In this document: piece by piece, positions 1-11,464 of the stretch
Numbering within the stretch: position 1 is the first letter of the stretch
How the letters are laid out: each line of letters starts with the position of its first letter
From: Leishmania mexicana MHOM/GT/2001/U1103
Lineage: Eukaryota > Euglenozoa > Kinetoplastea > Trypanosomatida > Trypanosomatidae
DNA: 64,000 bases
Direction: 5' to 3'
NCBI RefSeq assembly: GCF_000234665.1
Contig: NC_018316.1
Coordinates: 248,001-312,000 of the forward strand
Position numbers and translations under genes: made by a program
The notes under the pieces: generated by a model
The model's input: the letters and a program-made list of their open reading frames with translations, nothing else
The model's database searches: none
Told to the model about the DNA's origin: nothing

Positions 1-169
1 AACGCGTGGGCGTGCCGCTGATGGGCTTGCGCCAACTCACTACGGCTGTGATTTGTCTCGTGGCCACTGTGCGCTGAGGCCGGGACACCAAAGTCTCCCG
101 CGCCACCACGGGCCCATAAAGGACATCCCCTGACGGCGAGTGCAGGAGCAGCAGCACCAGCACCACCAT
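1..169 (-). CDS. 5' end of an unrecognised minus-strand gene with signal-like N-terminus (partial)
   Basis: An open frame starts at an ATG on the minus strand (169-167) and runs off the left edge, giving 56 visible residues. The first ten residues (MVVLVLLLLH) are strongly hydrophobic and resemble a short signal peptide or signal anchor; the rest is polar and basic. The start is supported by context: on the minus strand a long pyrimidine tract (complement of about 266-330) is followed by AG at 232-231, and no other ATG lies between that AG and 169, giving a leader of about 61 nt. I do not recognise the family. Secretion or membrane anchoring is inference from hydrophobicity only. It is the downstream neighbour of the CEP164-like gene in the minus-strand unit, across a very long gap. 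Confidence 0.55.
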   Translation of the reverse strand, partial: MVVLVLLLLHSPSGDVLYGPVVARETLVSRPQRTVATRQITAVVSWRKPISGTPTR

Positions 170-230
170 AGATGTCCTGAGGAAGGCGCTGTGGCGAGTG
201 CACCACGTGAGTGGGTGGCTTGTGCACTCG

Positions 231-330
231 CTGTGGGAGACTTGAAGACGGATTTAATGACATCCGAGCAGACAAAAGGAGGAGCAGGAAGAGGAAACTA
301 AAAAGCAAACAAAAAAAAAGGAGCAAAGCT
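231..330 (-). promoter_or_regulatory. Probable spliced-leader acceptor of the left-edge gene
   Basis: On the minus strand a pyrimidine-rich run (purines on the plus strand at about 266-330) precedes the AG dinucleotide at 232-231. This is the usual trypanosomatid trans-splicing signal and places the mRNA 5' end about 61 nt before the ATG at 169. Confidence 0.5.
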
Positions 331-392
331 GGCAACGAAAAGGAGGAAGGTGGGCTGCTACACGACAGACGGAAGAGAAGGCAAGAAAGAAG

Positions 393-437
393 CGGGGGCA
401 GGGCAGGGCAGGGCAGAGCAGGGCAGGAGGGGTTGGG
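393..437 (+). repeat. GGGCA short tandem repeat, G-quadruplex candidate
   Basis: Five-base units of the type GGGCA recur in close succession, followed by further G runs (aggagggg, gttgggg). At least four G3+ runs separated by short loops satisfy the usual quadruplex pattern on the plus strand. Confidence 0.6.
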
Positions 438-1488
438 GCGACGAGCACAACAGAGAGTAGCAAAGAGGGAGGAGGTGACCGGCAAACACGCAAGGAAAGG
501 AGAAGTTTTCGAATACACGACAAAAAAACACTTTTAAACGAGGAATGGTTTTCAGTGACGCGGAGGCAACGCCGCTAAGACGAGCACTCCAGCACACGCG
601 GAAGCAAAGAGAGAGGGTGAGGGGGCACACACACACACGCACACACAGAAGACGGTAGAAAAGGGGCAGGAGAGAGGTGCGCTTATCAACGTAGTCGTAG
701 GACGTACACACGCTGAAGTACGGGAGAGAAAACAAGATGACCCGTGTAGCGGAGATACATGGGAGGAATAAACACACCCGAATACAACAAAGAACGCACT
801 AACACAGACCCAGAGAGAAAAAAAAGAGAGAGAGAGACGGCGCGATGAGGGGGAAAGGGGGGGAGCGGTGATGAGGAAGGCGACGTGGCGACACAGAGAA
901 ATGTAGAACAACACCGCTGGATTCAGGAGAGCCGAAACGCCACGGAGACGAAGTCGTGCACGCGAAGAGAACGTACCAAATATAAAAAAAAAAACGTTTA
1001 CCCGTACGAGACGCACACCGAAACCAGAAGCAAAGCCCAGACAGGGAGAACAAGGGAAGCGCAAAAGGAAGCGAAGAGGCCGAGGGGTAAAGAGGTGGGG
1101 ACAAGACACAGCAAAAAAAAAAAAAATAGAGAGAGAGGGGGGAGGGAAGGCGAAAACACAGCAGAATAGAAGATGCGGCAAACGGCAGCACACACGAAGA
1201 CGCTCAGACACAGGTACGAGCGAGGCGCACAAACACGGCGAAAAGCAGAAAGGGATAGGAAGGGTCCCCCCACCACCACCAAGCAACAACAAAAAAGAAA
1301 AACGAAGCTGATGAACGTACACACACGCACACATGCACGCTAAAATGGGGGAGGGGGAGGGGGGAGCAGGCGCAAACGGATGAAGAGAACGATTTATGGA
1401 TTCGATATACGCACAAAACAATGAAAAAAAGAGAGAAAAGCATATACACACCAACGTTCAAATCAAACAAGGGAGCGGCACGCCAGAA

Positions 1489-1597
1489 ATATATATATAT
1501 ATATATATCGAGGAGAGTGGGTGGGAAAGCAGAAACAAAGAACCACTGAAACACGCACCACAATACATATACGGATATATGTATATATATATATATG
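1489..1597. repeat. Two AT microsatellites
   Basis: An alternating AT run occupies 1,489-1,508 and a second, interrupted TA run lies at about 1,561-1,597. Similar AT runs recur at 5,884-5,901, 8,468-8,484, 12,963-12,979 and 52,072-52,100, all outside genes. Confidence 0.8.
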
Positions 1598-4500
1598 CGT
1601 ATACTCAGAGAGAGTCAAAACCATGCAAGAGAAAAAGGGGGAGGAACAGCCCGCTGTCGCCACTTATCCCGCAAAGATAAACGGAAAAAAAAAGTATATA
1701 GATGTGTATATGGATGGATAGACAGATAAACGGCGAAAGAGAGAAAACGAGAAGCACTCGTGGAATACGCCAGAAAACAAACAACAAAAAAAAAGCACGA
1801 GAAAAATGGAAAAAGAGAGGGAGATGGCCGGCTGAGACAGTAAAGAGAGAGAGAGGCCTTGGTGGAGAGGCGCGTGGAGAACGGAGCGGAGGGGAGGGGA
1901 GGGGGGCCTGCAGAAAGAGGAGAAAAAGACAAAACCAAACGTGTATGAATAGGAAGGCAAGAGCAGCGGGTGCGGTGATAAACGGAAGAAGGGGAAGGAC
2001 ACGACACCACGTACACGCAGTTCGTGTGTGCGTGTGTGTGGGTGTTTGTGTGCGGGTGTGTTTCTTTGCTGTTCTTGTTTTCCCCCTCTTTTTCGTGTCG
2101 TCTTCTTACACAGACACACACCTCTCTCTTTCCCTCTCTCCCTCTCGCTCTCGCACCGTCGTTTGTGCACAAAGACGACGCAGAGCGCAGTCACCGACAC
2201 GTTCTTTTTTTCTTTTGCAGAATCGAAAAGGATGAGAAAACAAGTGGGGAAGAAACGCACACGGAAATAAGCATACACCCGTACAGGGGTATAAGACACT
2301 CGCAGAGAGGCACAGGCAAGAAACTTGGGGAAGACAGGTGGAGGCAGGAGAGCACTGGGGAGGAGAAAAAAAAGGGGGAGGGGTTTTTTAAAAAGGGAAA
2401 GCACACCCGCACAACCCGATATGACCAGGAAAGTCAGACAAGCACACAACTTCACACCCGTACACAAAACGCAACGTTTGAGACGAAGATAAAGCGAAAG
2501 AAGGAAAAGGGGGGAACCCCCAAGTCGAACACACACACACAGCACGAGTCCCGTCACACAAGCAAAAGGAGGGGGTGGGGTGGTAGAAAAAAAAAATTGC
2601 ACACATATAGTGAAATGTGGATTCTACTCTGTCGTGCAGCTCTGCTTGAGTGTGTGTGTGTATGTACGTAACCCACCCCCCTCCGTACTTGATGGATTCC
2701 TCTCCCGTCACCGCTGCTTGAATCGTCGTTCCTTTTAAGGAGGTCGAGCCACTTCACTCGTATCGCCCCTCCCTTCCTCTCTCTCTGGACACACGTGGCG
2801 CCCTTGTGCCTGCTTCTTCCCCTTTTCAACAGGAGTTTTCACGCTTGCGTGCTGATGCAGCTTGCTCACGTGTCCTCTTCCTCTTAAAGGGTGACACGAG
2901 AAAGCAGGAAAAAGAAAGCTAAGAAGAAAAGGGGAGGGGGAGGGCCTAAAATGAGATCTAGGGGTACGTACACTGTCCTTAGTCTCTCTCCCTCTCGCCC
3001 TCTATGGGTTGGTGTGCACGTGTAAGTGTTTGGGGGGAGAGTGGGAGAGGGGGAGGGCAAAGCGCCTGTTGCTGAGTAGAATCGTCAAAAGCAGGTGCGA
3101 AAAGGAAAAATGAAAAAGAAACACAGAGGGGAGAGCGTACAATGAAAAAAGGCGATGAGGAGAGACGAAGATGATACTGCTCGCAGACACGCACAAACTC
3201 GCACACGCACAAAAGAAGAGGGAGGGAGGGAGGGAGGGGGGCGAACAGCGAGAGAAAGCGAGACCAAGAGATGAAAAACAACCCCAAGCGTCAGATGCGC
3301 AAGATGCAGCAGCTCACAAAAAAAAGGAGAATGAAAAGATGCTCCGCTCTGACTGTGTATGCGTATGTGTCTGTAAAAATGCAGTCAACAGATTCAGAGC
3401 GTCCTCCCCAGCGTGCGCGTGCCGCCCTCCCCCTACCAACTATAGAAAATGGCACTAGTATCCTTTTTTATTATTTGCTGGTTTTCTCTTTTCCTGGCTC
3501 TGTGTCTGCGTGGGCTACACGCGCTTCGCTCGCCAACCGGTACGTAAAGCACGTCTTTTTGCTTTTCCGTTTTCTGAAGACACCTTATATCTGGGCTCTG
3601 TACAACTTTTCGCTTGGCTGTTTCATGCCCCCCCCTCCCCTTACGCGCGTCTTCCTTCTGTCCGCGACGCACACGCTCAGGTGGGAGGGGAGGGGGGGGC
3701 AATCAACCAAAGCAAACACACGACTCGAAGTAAAAAAGTTCCAGAGAGCCCGGAAGTAAATATGTGCGAGGGAGCGGAGGAGAAAGAAGAAAAGGGACAA
3801 AAAAAAGCTGATGGCCAGGAGGCTAAAGGACAACAGAAAACACCAACGCAACGCACAAGACAGCGTTACGCGCCAGAGAGACAAAAGACACGAAAAGATG
3901 TGTGCGTTTTCGTGTTGGTGTGTGGAGGAAAGAGTATGCGCAAGTCACGAGGCTCACCGCGAACCGGTGCGAGCGCGCATGAGCTACACCCCAACGGAAC
4001 GGCCAAACAAAAAAAAGAGGAAGCAAGGGGAGGAAGAGGGGCAGAGAACGGGGAAGAGAGGAGCAGGGGTTAGGGCGGGCAAGAGAAGGAGAGCGACAAA
4101 AAAACGAGTGGAGAAGCCAAAGTGAAAAATGATTTTATATGAACGGAAACAGAGAGAACTTTGAGATGTATCTGTGCAACCAACGGCTGGGTGGGTGAAG
4201 GAGGCCGCAGTGGGAATAAGAGTTGAGAGAGAGAAGTAGAGGTGAAGTGCGGACGGAAAACTAGGCACGCACGCACAGACACACATACACACTCGAAGAC
4301 AAACACACCGCGGGAAAATAAAGATGGAAGACGCAGGAAAACAAATCGGCGAGGAAGAAAAATAGGAGTGGAAAGAGGCGAAACAAATCAAAGCCAAACG
4401 TAAAACTAAACAGCAAAGTCGGACAATAAAAGAACAGAAGGAAGTGTACCACAAATGTCCTGCGCCAACTCGCGTCAGGCCTTCACGTTTCTTCCTTTCA

Positions 4501-6737
4501 CTCGCTCGTCACTTTTGTGCGTGTGTGTGTCTCGCTTGTGGGGCTTGGCTTCGTTCGTTTTTCCCCTTTTTTTCGAGGGGTTGTTCTTGTTGTTCGGTGA
4601 GGAAGGGATAGAGGCTGTTCGTTAGTGACTCCGTGTCTTTTCGCTGCTGCTCTAGTTACTGCGCTTCTCTGCTTTCACTATCGAGTCGGTGCTAGAATGT
4701 GGTACAAGCACAGAAGCACACACACACACACCGAAGAGCAAAAAAAGAGGGGGTTATCGAGTGTGCGTGTGTGTGTATGAGAGTTGAAGGCCTGAAAGGT
4801 AGAGAGAAGGAAAGGCGGCCCCGTAGCAACTACTACACAAACTGAAGCGAAAGCAAGTAAAACAGAGCCGAAACAAGTCCAGAAAAAAAGGGAAGACAGA
4901 GAGAGTTGATGAAAAGAATAATGATTATGAAACCAAAAAAAAAATAATTGTGATAATGGTCGTAAGAGCAGCGGTACTGTCAAGGGCAAGACATATACGC
5001 ATACATATACATACACATGCATATAGCCCACACATACACACACATACACACAATCGTTATTACTGGTGGAACTGCTTTGTCTCTCGGTGTGTGTCTGTGT
5101 CTGTTCAATTGATTGATGTCCACGTTCGTTTGCTTCACACTCAACTGTCCCCCCCCCTCCTTTGTTTTTATGGTTTTCCCTCCCCTGACTGGAGCGTATT
5201 GCGCCCCCAGTCTGCTTGTGTGTGTGTGCTGGCTTCGTCCTCTCGCACACTTTTTTATCCTTTTTGTTTTCTTCTCCTTTCCACGTCTCGGCTTTCCTGT
5301 CGTTTCTCCGTGCTGGATTGCCCTCAGCTGCTTCCCTCCCCCTCCCTCCCTCCCACCTTCTGTTTGCAGGTGTTCCGTTTCACCTTGGTGCTTCTCCTTC
5401 CCCTTGCCGTTTTGTTTGAGGGTGGGGGTGGGGGGAGGTGTCTGTGCGCCGTCCCTGGTGGCGTGCGTCAGCTTCAACAAAGCCCGTGTACGTGCGCGGC
5501 TCGTGGAAAACAGAGAGGCGGATAAGGCAAAGAGTCGTCGCCGTCTTTTCGGTTCCTGATGTTCCTGCTGTGTGACTCTACCATGCGCACGACTCGTTGT
5601 GGATCACCAGTTTCATCCAGGGCACACAGACACACACCTGCACACGCAGAAACCTCTGCGCTGACGACACGTTGAAGGGAAGGAAATAGGAAGAGCCGGG
5701 TGACGAGGAAACAACAAGAGAGACGAAACACAATCGTGAACGAGGAGACGCGGTAGACAGAGAGGGAGAGAGAGGGAGCCGCCCCATGCACACGAGGAGG
5801 GAACAGGGAAGAGGGGAACGAGAGAGGAAACAAAACAGGGACAGATCCGACGAGGGAAGAGAGAAACAATAATGACAGCAGTATTTAAATATATATATAT
5901 ACAAATGTACGCCGGTAGAGGGGGATATGGTTGTTGTGTTTCTCTTCGCAAACGTACAGAGGGGAAGAGTAGAAACGGACAGAAAACGAAGAGAACAATG
6001 AGAAGGGGACGAATAAATATCAACGCACACCTCCTCTCCCCACCACCACCATACGTGAGACAGGGGGGATGAAGAAGGGGAGAGGGAGTTGCATCGAGAC
6101 CATGGGCGAGTCAACATCTTCGGGTCCATCGATCCGGCTTCTGGAGGCGGTGTGTGTGTGTGCGATCGTGGCGCTTACACCAAGGCCCTACCGGCAGGAA
6201 TAGAGTGCGCCTTATTTAAGAGCATATATACATATATATGTGTGCGTATACCGACGAGAGTGCGGTGCCGTCCATCCTTCCAGGGCCATGTATCACGGGG
6301 TGGAGACATGAAGGGGCTCGGATGGGGTGGCACTCACCGTAAAAACACGGCCAGCGGAAATAATGAGAAAGAGAAGGCACCACGCGGTCACTGGAGCTTT
6401 TTTCTCAAAGAAAAATGGAAAGTGGAAGGGACACGGACACACGTAGACGGAACATATCGCTTCCACGGAACCAAGAAATAATTGATTTTCCACCGATCTC
6501 GTCGCACCCTTGTGTCTCGATGAGTGCACGCAAGCACAAGTCAAAACAACGAGCAACGAAAATAGAAAACACTTTTCGCTCTCTGCCGCCGGGAGTGGTG
6601 CACTCACTGGCTGGCGAATGGCGGTAGAGAGGAGAGAAAGCGATAGGCACTCGTCAGGATTCACTGTCCAAGGCGCGCCTGCGTAATACACATGTATCTT
6701 TCTCGAGCACCGACAAGCAGCGGTAATCTTTTTTTTC

Positions 6738-7325
6738 AACTTGCTCATTCTGCCATACAACATGAGTCGAGCTCCACGCTACCCCGCCTCGTCACAGGCC
6801 ACTCACCGCCTCGTGCAAAGCTGCGGTAGACACGCGTTGCACCAACGTCGACTCAGTCACCTGGCCACGGCCCCTGCCTCGAACTCCACCCACCCCTGCT
6901 TCGTAGGTCGCCCCACAGCAGCTCACATTATGCCGGCCGCCACCCGGCGCGGCCCGTCACAGTGGCACCCAGCGTTCGCACGTCAATGGCCAGTCAGGAC
7001 AGGGGCGGGATGCGTTCGAGTCACGCTGACGCTCCGTCTATCACATGGATGGCGCAAGCGCGTTCACTCTTCCAGGCCACCCCACGCAGCGCCAGCCAGG
7101 ACCTGGTCGCGCGACATCAGCAGCTATACATTGCCCTGGCTTCCCCAGGTCGCAGGTACTCGACCTTGTCACCACCAGCAGTGGCTCGACAGTGGCAAGG
7201 ACAGGGGTGGGGGGCTGCTCGGCTTCTCAATGGAGTGGGTTTACGGGACCCTGTAACACCACGCGCGGTGGTGAACCTCGTCATCAGGGGTTTCGTAAAC
7301 AGTGCAGTTGGGAAAAAAAAGGGAG
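6738..7325 (+). mobile_element. SIDER-type degenerate retroposon, copy A (long form)
   Basis: This segment shares extended similarity with four other places in the window (19,450-19,778 plus; 24,690-25,020 minus; 36,075-36,392 minus; 60,718-61,181 minus). Shared landmarks in order are a start with ttgctcattctgccatacaa, a central block tcgagtcacgctgacgctcc, then tggatggcgcaagcgcgttc, a block with accagcagtggctcgacagt, and an end gaccctgtaacacc...catcagggg. An A-rich run at 7,313-7,320 follows. Size (about 0.55 kb), degeneracy and UTR location match Leishmania SIDER elements (ingi/L1Tc-derived short retroposons). No protein is encoded. Orientation is assigned by the A-rich end and is opposite to the local minus-strand transcription. 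Confidence 0.75.
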
Positions 7326-8850
7326 AAAGAGCACACTTACCATGGCGACGAGGTAAGATGAACCTGAAGGCAAGGGGGGAGAAGGGAGAGAGTGGAGGGG
7401 AGGACACCGCTATCCCCATGCGCAGAAACGGTGAGCGAAATGAAATGTTGGGTGGTAGGAGAACACAGGCGACTCGCTTCTCAGCATGTCCGTGGGGGTC
7501 TGTGGGTGCCGGCGGTGGCGGGGGAACTATCAGTCTCTTCCTATCGGTGCTCCCCCACCCTCCCCCCCACCTCACACCGTCGACTTGTGTCTGTTTGCAT
7601 CCAATCTTTCTCGTGAACTTTCAGGAGTGATCTATTCGCTCATTGCGGTTTCGTTGCAAAAGGGTGGAAGCAAAGTTCAGACGGCGGCTCTGCCACGGTG
7701 AACACACACACACGCACATGCACACATGTACATACACCTAGTATACTAGCACTGCTGCAAGCGTGAACCCGAGTGGAATACTGCACGCTCGTGTCTTGCT
7801 GTAGAAAAATGCGGAGTTCCAAGTACTCATACAACACATGGGGTCAGAGTGCATTTAGCCGCATCCAACACAGCTCTTGCAAAGTGAGAAGAATAATAAA
7901 CATGTGCAACAAATCATAACAGAGTGGGAGGGGGAGGACCCCTTTGCTGGTTATGGCTGCGACCGTTAAATCGAGGGGGGAGGAGATAGGGAGGGGGGGA
8001 ATATATAAAAAAGGGAGAGGAGAGGAAAGCGAAGAGGGGAAGAGGGAGGGGGAGGGGAGAAAAGCCGTAAGGATAAGAAGGAAAAGGAAACGTCCCCCAC
8101 CTCGTGTATCCCTTCGGCCTTCTTTGCGCTGTGTTGTCTGTCCTTCGTTTTCACCGGTTGTCAAAGACACCACGAATGTGAGACAAGAGTCCGATTTCAC
8201 TCTCCCTCTCTTTGGTACTTTTGTCTCGCTTCCGCGTCGAGAGGAGATTATGCGGAGGGAAGCGAAAAGAAAGGAATGAAAAATGCTCCACAGCCTGGTG
8301 GAGGGAGGGAGGGGGGCCAGGGAACCATTCGATCGGGCTGCAAGAAATTGGAGGTCGGTGGGGTGAGAGCAAAGGCAAGAAAAAAAGGGGGGTTCTCTAT
8401 GCTGATTCCAAGAAGACACACGCACACCAAGCAAGAGAAAGGAGGAAAAGTCAATACATACATACATAAATATATATATATATACTGGAACAAGAAGAGA
8501 TAAAGCCGAGGAAAGGGGGAGAAAAAAACAAAGCGTGCAAAGGGGGGAGAGCGAGAGTAAACTTCGACACCACATGAGGTTCGGAGACAGGGGAAGAGGG
8601 GGGATGAACACGCAAGATAAAAACAGCACAACGTAACGCACTCTATCACGCCTAGGAAAAAAAGGAGGAAAGGGGGAAAAAGAAGCGGGAGAGAGAGTCA
8701 GAGCATGTTCGCCATAGCCATGAGAAAAGAGGGAAAGAAAAGGAATAGCGCTGAATCGCATGCATGTGTGGAAAGCCGTGCGAAGGGTGTGAAGGAAAGG
8801 CAGAGAACACTGTATAAAGTGAATCAAGAGGCCTCTCTGCTCGACTCACG
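7326..8850. other. Gene-free intergenic DNA
   Basis: No convincing gene. The plus strand is purine-rich through most of 7,900-8,830, with an AT run at about 8,468-8,484 and a CA run at 7,702-7,722. Frames on the minus strand are low-complexity Leu/Phe/Ser/Pro translations of pyrimidine tracts. Confidence 0.55.
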
Positions 8851-11460
8851 ACTGCCCTTTTGTTTTTGTTTTTGTTTTTTTCACGGCATCGACATCGCCC
8901 CACAGTTGCTTGAAGTGGCTTGCCCTCATCCCGGGAAACCAGTGGAGGCCCCTTTCGGAGGTAGGGGAAAGAAGGCATGTCGTGATTCGGTTTGCCCCAT
9001 CGAGCAAAGGACTGATTATATAAAATGAGGTGTCCTCGCAGTCACTCGGCTCTGGCTGCAATGCACACACCATCCAGCTGGCAGGTCTCTCTCTTACAGA
9101 CCTGGCCATCGAGTCCGAGGAGACAAGACGCGCCAGCAACAGTGGTGGTGAGCGCTGACGCGTCTTGCCCTCGCTCCTGACTCTCTACGGTTGTCGTCGC
9201 CGTACCTCGCAAGGCTGCCTCGGGTCACTCTGCCTTCACGATATGCACCGCGGCACTCGACTTGTGCGGCGCTGAGATGTCCACCACGATTCCGATGTCA
9301 ACGGGCGAGAAAAGCGAAGGCGCGTTCGTGACTCTTCCGCTTGGGCAAAACAAAAGATCGAACGAGACTGGCGGCTGCTTGCTCTGTCAAGCCGATGTCC
9401 TGGCTTGCGGCTATGTTCGACACGGACAACCCCAGGCTGGTTAGTGCGAAGTGCGCGAATTCGCTGCAGTCGCCAGGAGCAGCCGATGGCGGTGATGGTT
9501 GTCGTCGTGACGGTGTTTGTCGCTAGCAGGATCTGTTCTCGGCCACCCCGCAAGGGATTAGAAATGTTAGGAGTGGTGCTGCTGCCAGACGCGAGTCGTG
9601 GCAGAGAGGCCAGGGTGCCGCGCGCGACAGTGAGGTTGGCGACTGTAGCCGCCATGGCCAGAGGGGCAGAGTCCGCAGCTGGCGGAGGCGGGAGTGGTGT
9701 ATGAAGCGGGATTTGACCGCTGCCTGTGACGCTCACTGTCGCACCCCTACCACTACGCATCCCCATCTCTTGTACGAAGATACCTCCAACGACGAGGCGA
9801 CTGACATCTGCACGTTTTCCTTGGGCGCTGAATAGCCTCGAAGAAAGTGATCGCAGCGCCGGTTTGGTGCGGACCGGCTCCGTGGAGGTGCATCAAATGA
9901 GCCGGGAGCTGGCTATGTGACACAGGCACCATGAGCCAACAGCTGCTGCGGAGAGCGACTCCAGGCCTTATCGAAGCCTTTGGTGATATGCTCGGTGCGA
10001 GACCCTTCACTAGAGTAGTGGCGGCTGTCGGCAGCGAGGAATGTGAGACACACGAAGTTGACCTCGAGACGACGTCAGGAAGCTGCTGTGTCTGCGGCGC
10101 AGATGGAGGCGAAGTTAGCGGAAGCGAAAAGGCCGTGGGGCGCTGCAGAGGAGCCACGAGCAAGGATGCCTAGTGCATGGACTGCGGCGGCGATTGGCAG
10201 CTCAGACGCTGGATTTCGTGCAGCCTGCCTTCCACCCAAGGCGCCAACTCCCAGTGCCCAGCTGACGTCCTGAGCACGCAAAGCACAGGCGGCACCTTTG
10301 CTTTTCGCGTAGGATAAAACCGTGCTGCTATATTTCCCGAGCGTAGCGCCGCCTCGCTGCGACGCGGGAAGTGGGGATATTATTGCCTCATGGAGCGAGT
10401 TCCTGCTAGATAGGAGACGGGCCTGCCTCACAGGAGCCGTGAACGGGGAGGCGCTGCTGGGTTGGGGTTGCGCAAGGCGGTGATGAACATCAAAGGAGCG
10501 ACGATCGCCAGCTGCCGTAACACGAGTGGTGGAGTGTGGCGCGTGGGTAGTGACAAGCACCATTTTCTGATGCTGCTTTGGTTGCAAGTCGACACGTCGG
10601 CGAGAGGGAAGACATGTTCGCAATGTTGCTGTGATGCAAGTTGGTATCCTCTTACACCTCACCTGCATTAGCTGGCTGACAGAATCTCCTCGCTGTGCTC
10701 AGAGGACTAGTTCGTGACGGTGCATCCTCCGCGCATGAGTCGAGAAACGCGTGATAGGGCGCGCAAAGTGCCCTCGATGGGCACATCGCACTCCGTCAGG
10801 GGACTCAATGAGCGGGATCGACTTTGCAGCAAACAGCGATTTCAATGCATGGGCTACAGGGGCGCTGAGGTGATCGGTGAACTACAGCCCCGACTGCGGC
10901 TCTCCTTTCCCCCAGCTCCCCACCCCCACCCCCACCCCCGATATCGCCCGTGTGCTTGAGTGATGCTTTTTCTGAAGTACCATACGGGGTGCACGTCAGC
11001 TTTGCCCAATCGACGTTTGAAAGGCCCTCTGCGTCCACGTGCACTGGTGAATCCATCGTGATCTCTCCAGTCCCACCGCCACTTTGTCGACCCTCTCCGC
11101 GTGCAAACGGAAAGCCGAAGGTCTCCACACCCGCTCTGTCACACCCACCTCTCTTGCCCGGAGTGCAGAAAAAAGCCGCATGGCGAGTCCTGCAACTCTT
11201 CGGCGCACCAGACGCGTTGCAGAAAGCGTTCGGATGAGTGTCGAGGCGACATCGGTGAATCCATGGACGAGGCACTTACGCCTATCCAGTGACGATCGTT
11301 TGGGGAAGGAGCGTGTAGATGCTGAAGGGTGATTCCGCGTCATGCAGGCGCGGCGCAAAGTAAGACAGCGTGGCCCCTGCTGCTGCGACGACGGTGTCTG
11401 GATACAGGGGAAGCACTCGTAAAGATGATCCATGGCGTGCCACAGCTGTTGCACGACTCA
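8850..11460. pseudogene. Coding-like block broken into many frames; probable gene relic of unknown identity
   Basis: Unlike its flanks, this stretch has balanced composition and overlapping medium-length frames rich in Ala, Ser, Thr, Arg and Pro, typical of trypanosomatid protein. On the minus strand the frames follow one another with shifts: 11,464-11,282, 11,454-10,996, 11,275-10,805, 10,668-10,075, 10,163-9,753, 9,766-9,236 and 9,139-8,846. Plus-strand frames (9,405-9,704, 9,931-10,173, 10,462-10,671) look nearly as plausible, so even the strand is uncertain; minus fits the surrounding transcription unit. No recognisable domain or motif was found. The reading is a decayed gene, but an accidental open GC-rich stretch is possible. 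Confidence 0.35.
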
Positions 11461-11464
11461 ACAT

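Larger units (their letters stand above)
331..6730. other. Gene-free, microsatellite-rich intergenic DNA
   Basis: No frame here has protein-like composition; the long frames are translations of pyrimidine tracts. The DNA is made of blocks of strong purine/pyrimidine asymmetry: purine-rich on the plus strand for most of the length, with plus-strand pyrimidine blocks near 2,080-2,215, 2,690-2,890, 3,460-3,670, 4,480-4,670 and 5,110-5,420. It contains CA/GT runs (626-648, 2,024-2,062, 5,036-5,051), AT runs (1,489-1,508, 1,561-1,597, 5,884-5,901) and poly(A). It would form part of an unusually long 3' UTR or non-coding spacer between the CEP164-like gene and the left-edge gene. Confidence 0.6.

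Noticed and set aside
552..1454. 300-codon minus-strand open frame
   Set aside because: It is a translation of pyrimidine-rich DNA (Phe/Leu/Ser/Cys/Pro/Val only, with CA-repeat Val-Cys stretches) and contains no domain or ordered composition.
7012..7050. tRNA-like B-box (gcgttcgagtcacgc) and A-box-like tggcgcaagcgc in SIDER copies
   Set aside because: The two boxes are in the wrong order for a tRNA and no cloverleaf can be drawn; they recur only as part of the SIDER consensus.
6741..7630. Overlapping plus-strand frames of 171, 222 and 103 codons
   Set aside because: They lie within SIDER copy A; the same peptides recur from copies C and D on the opposite strand. The repeat explains them.
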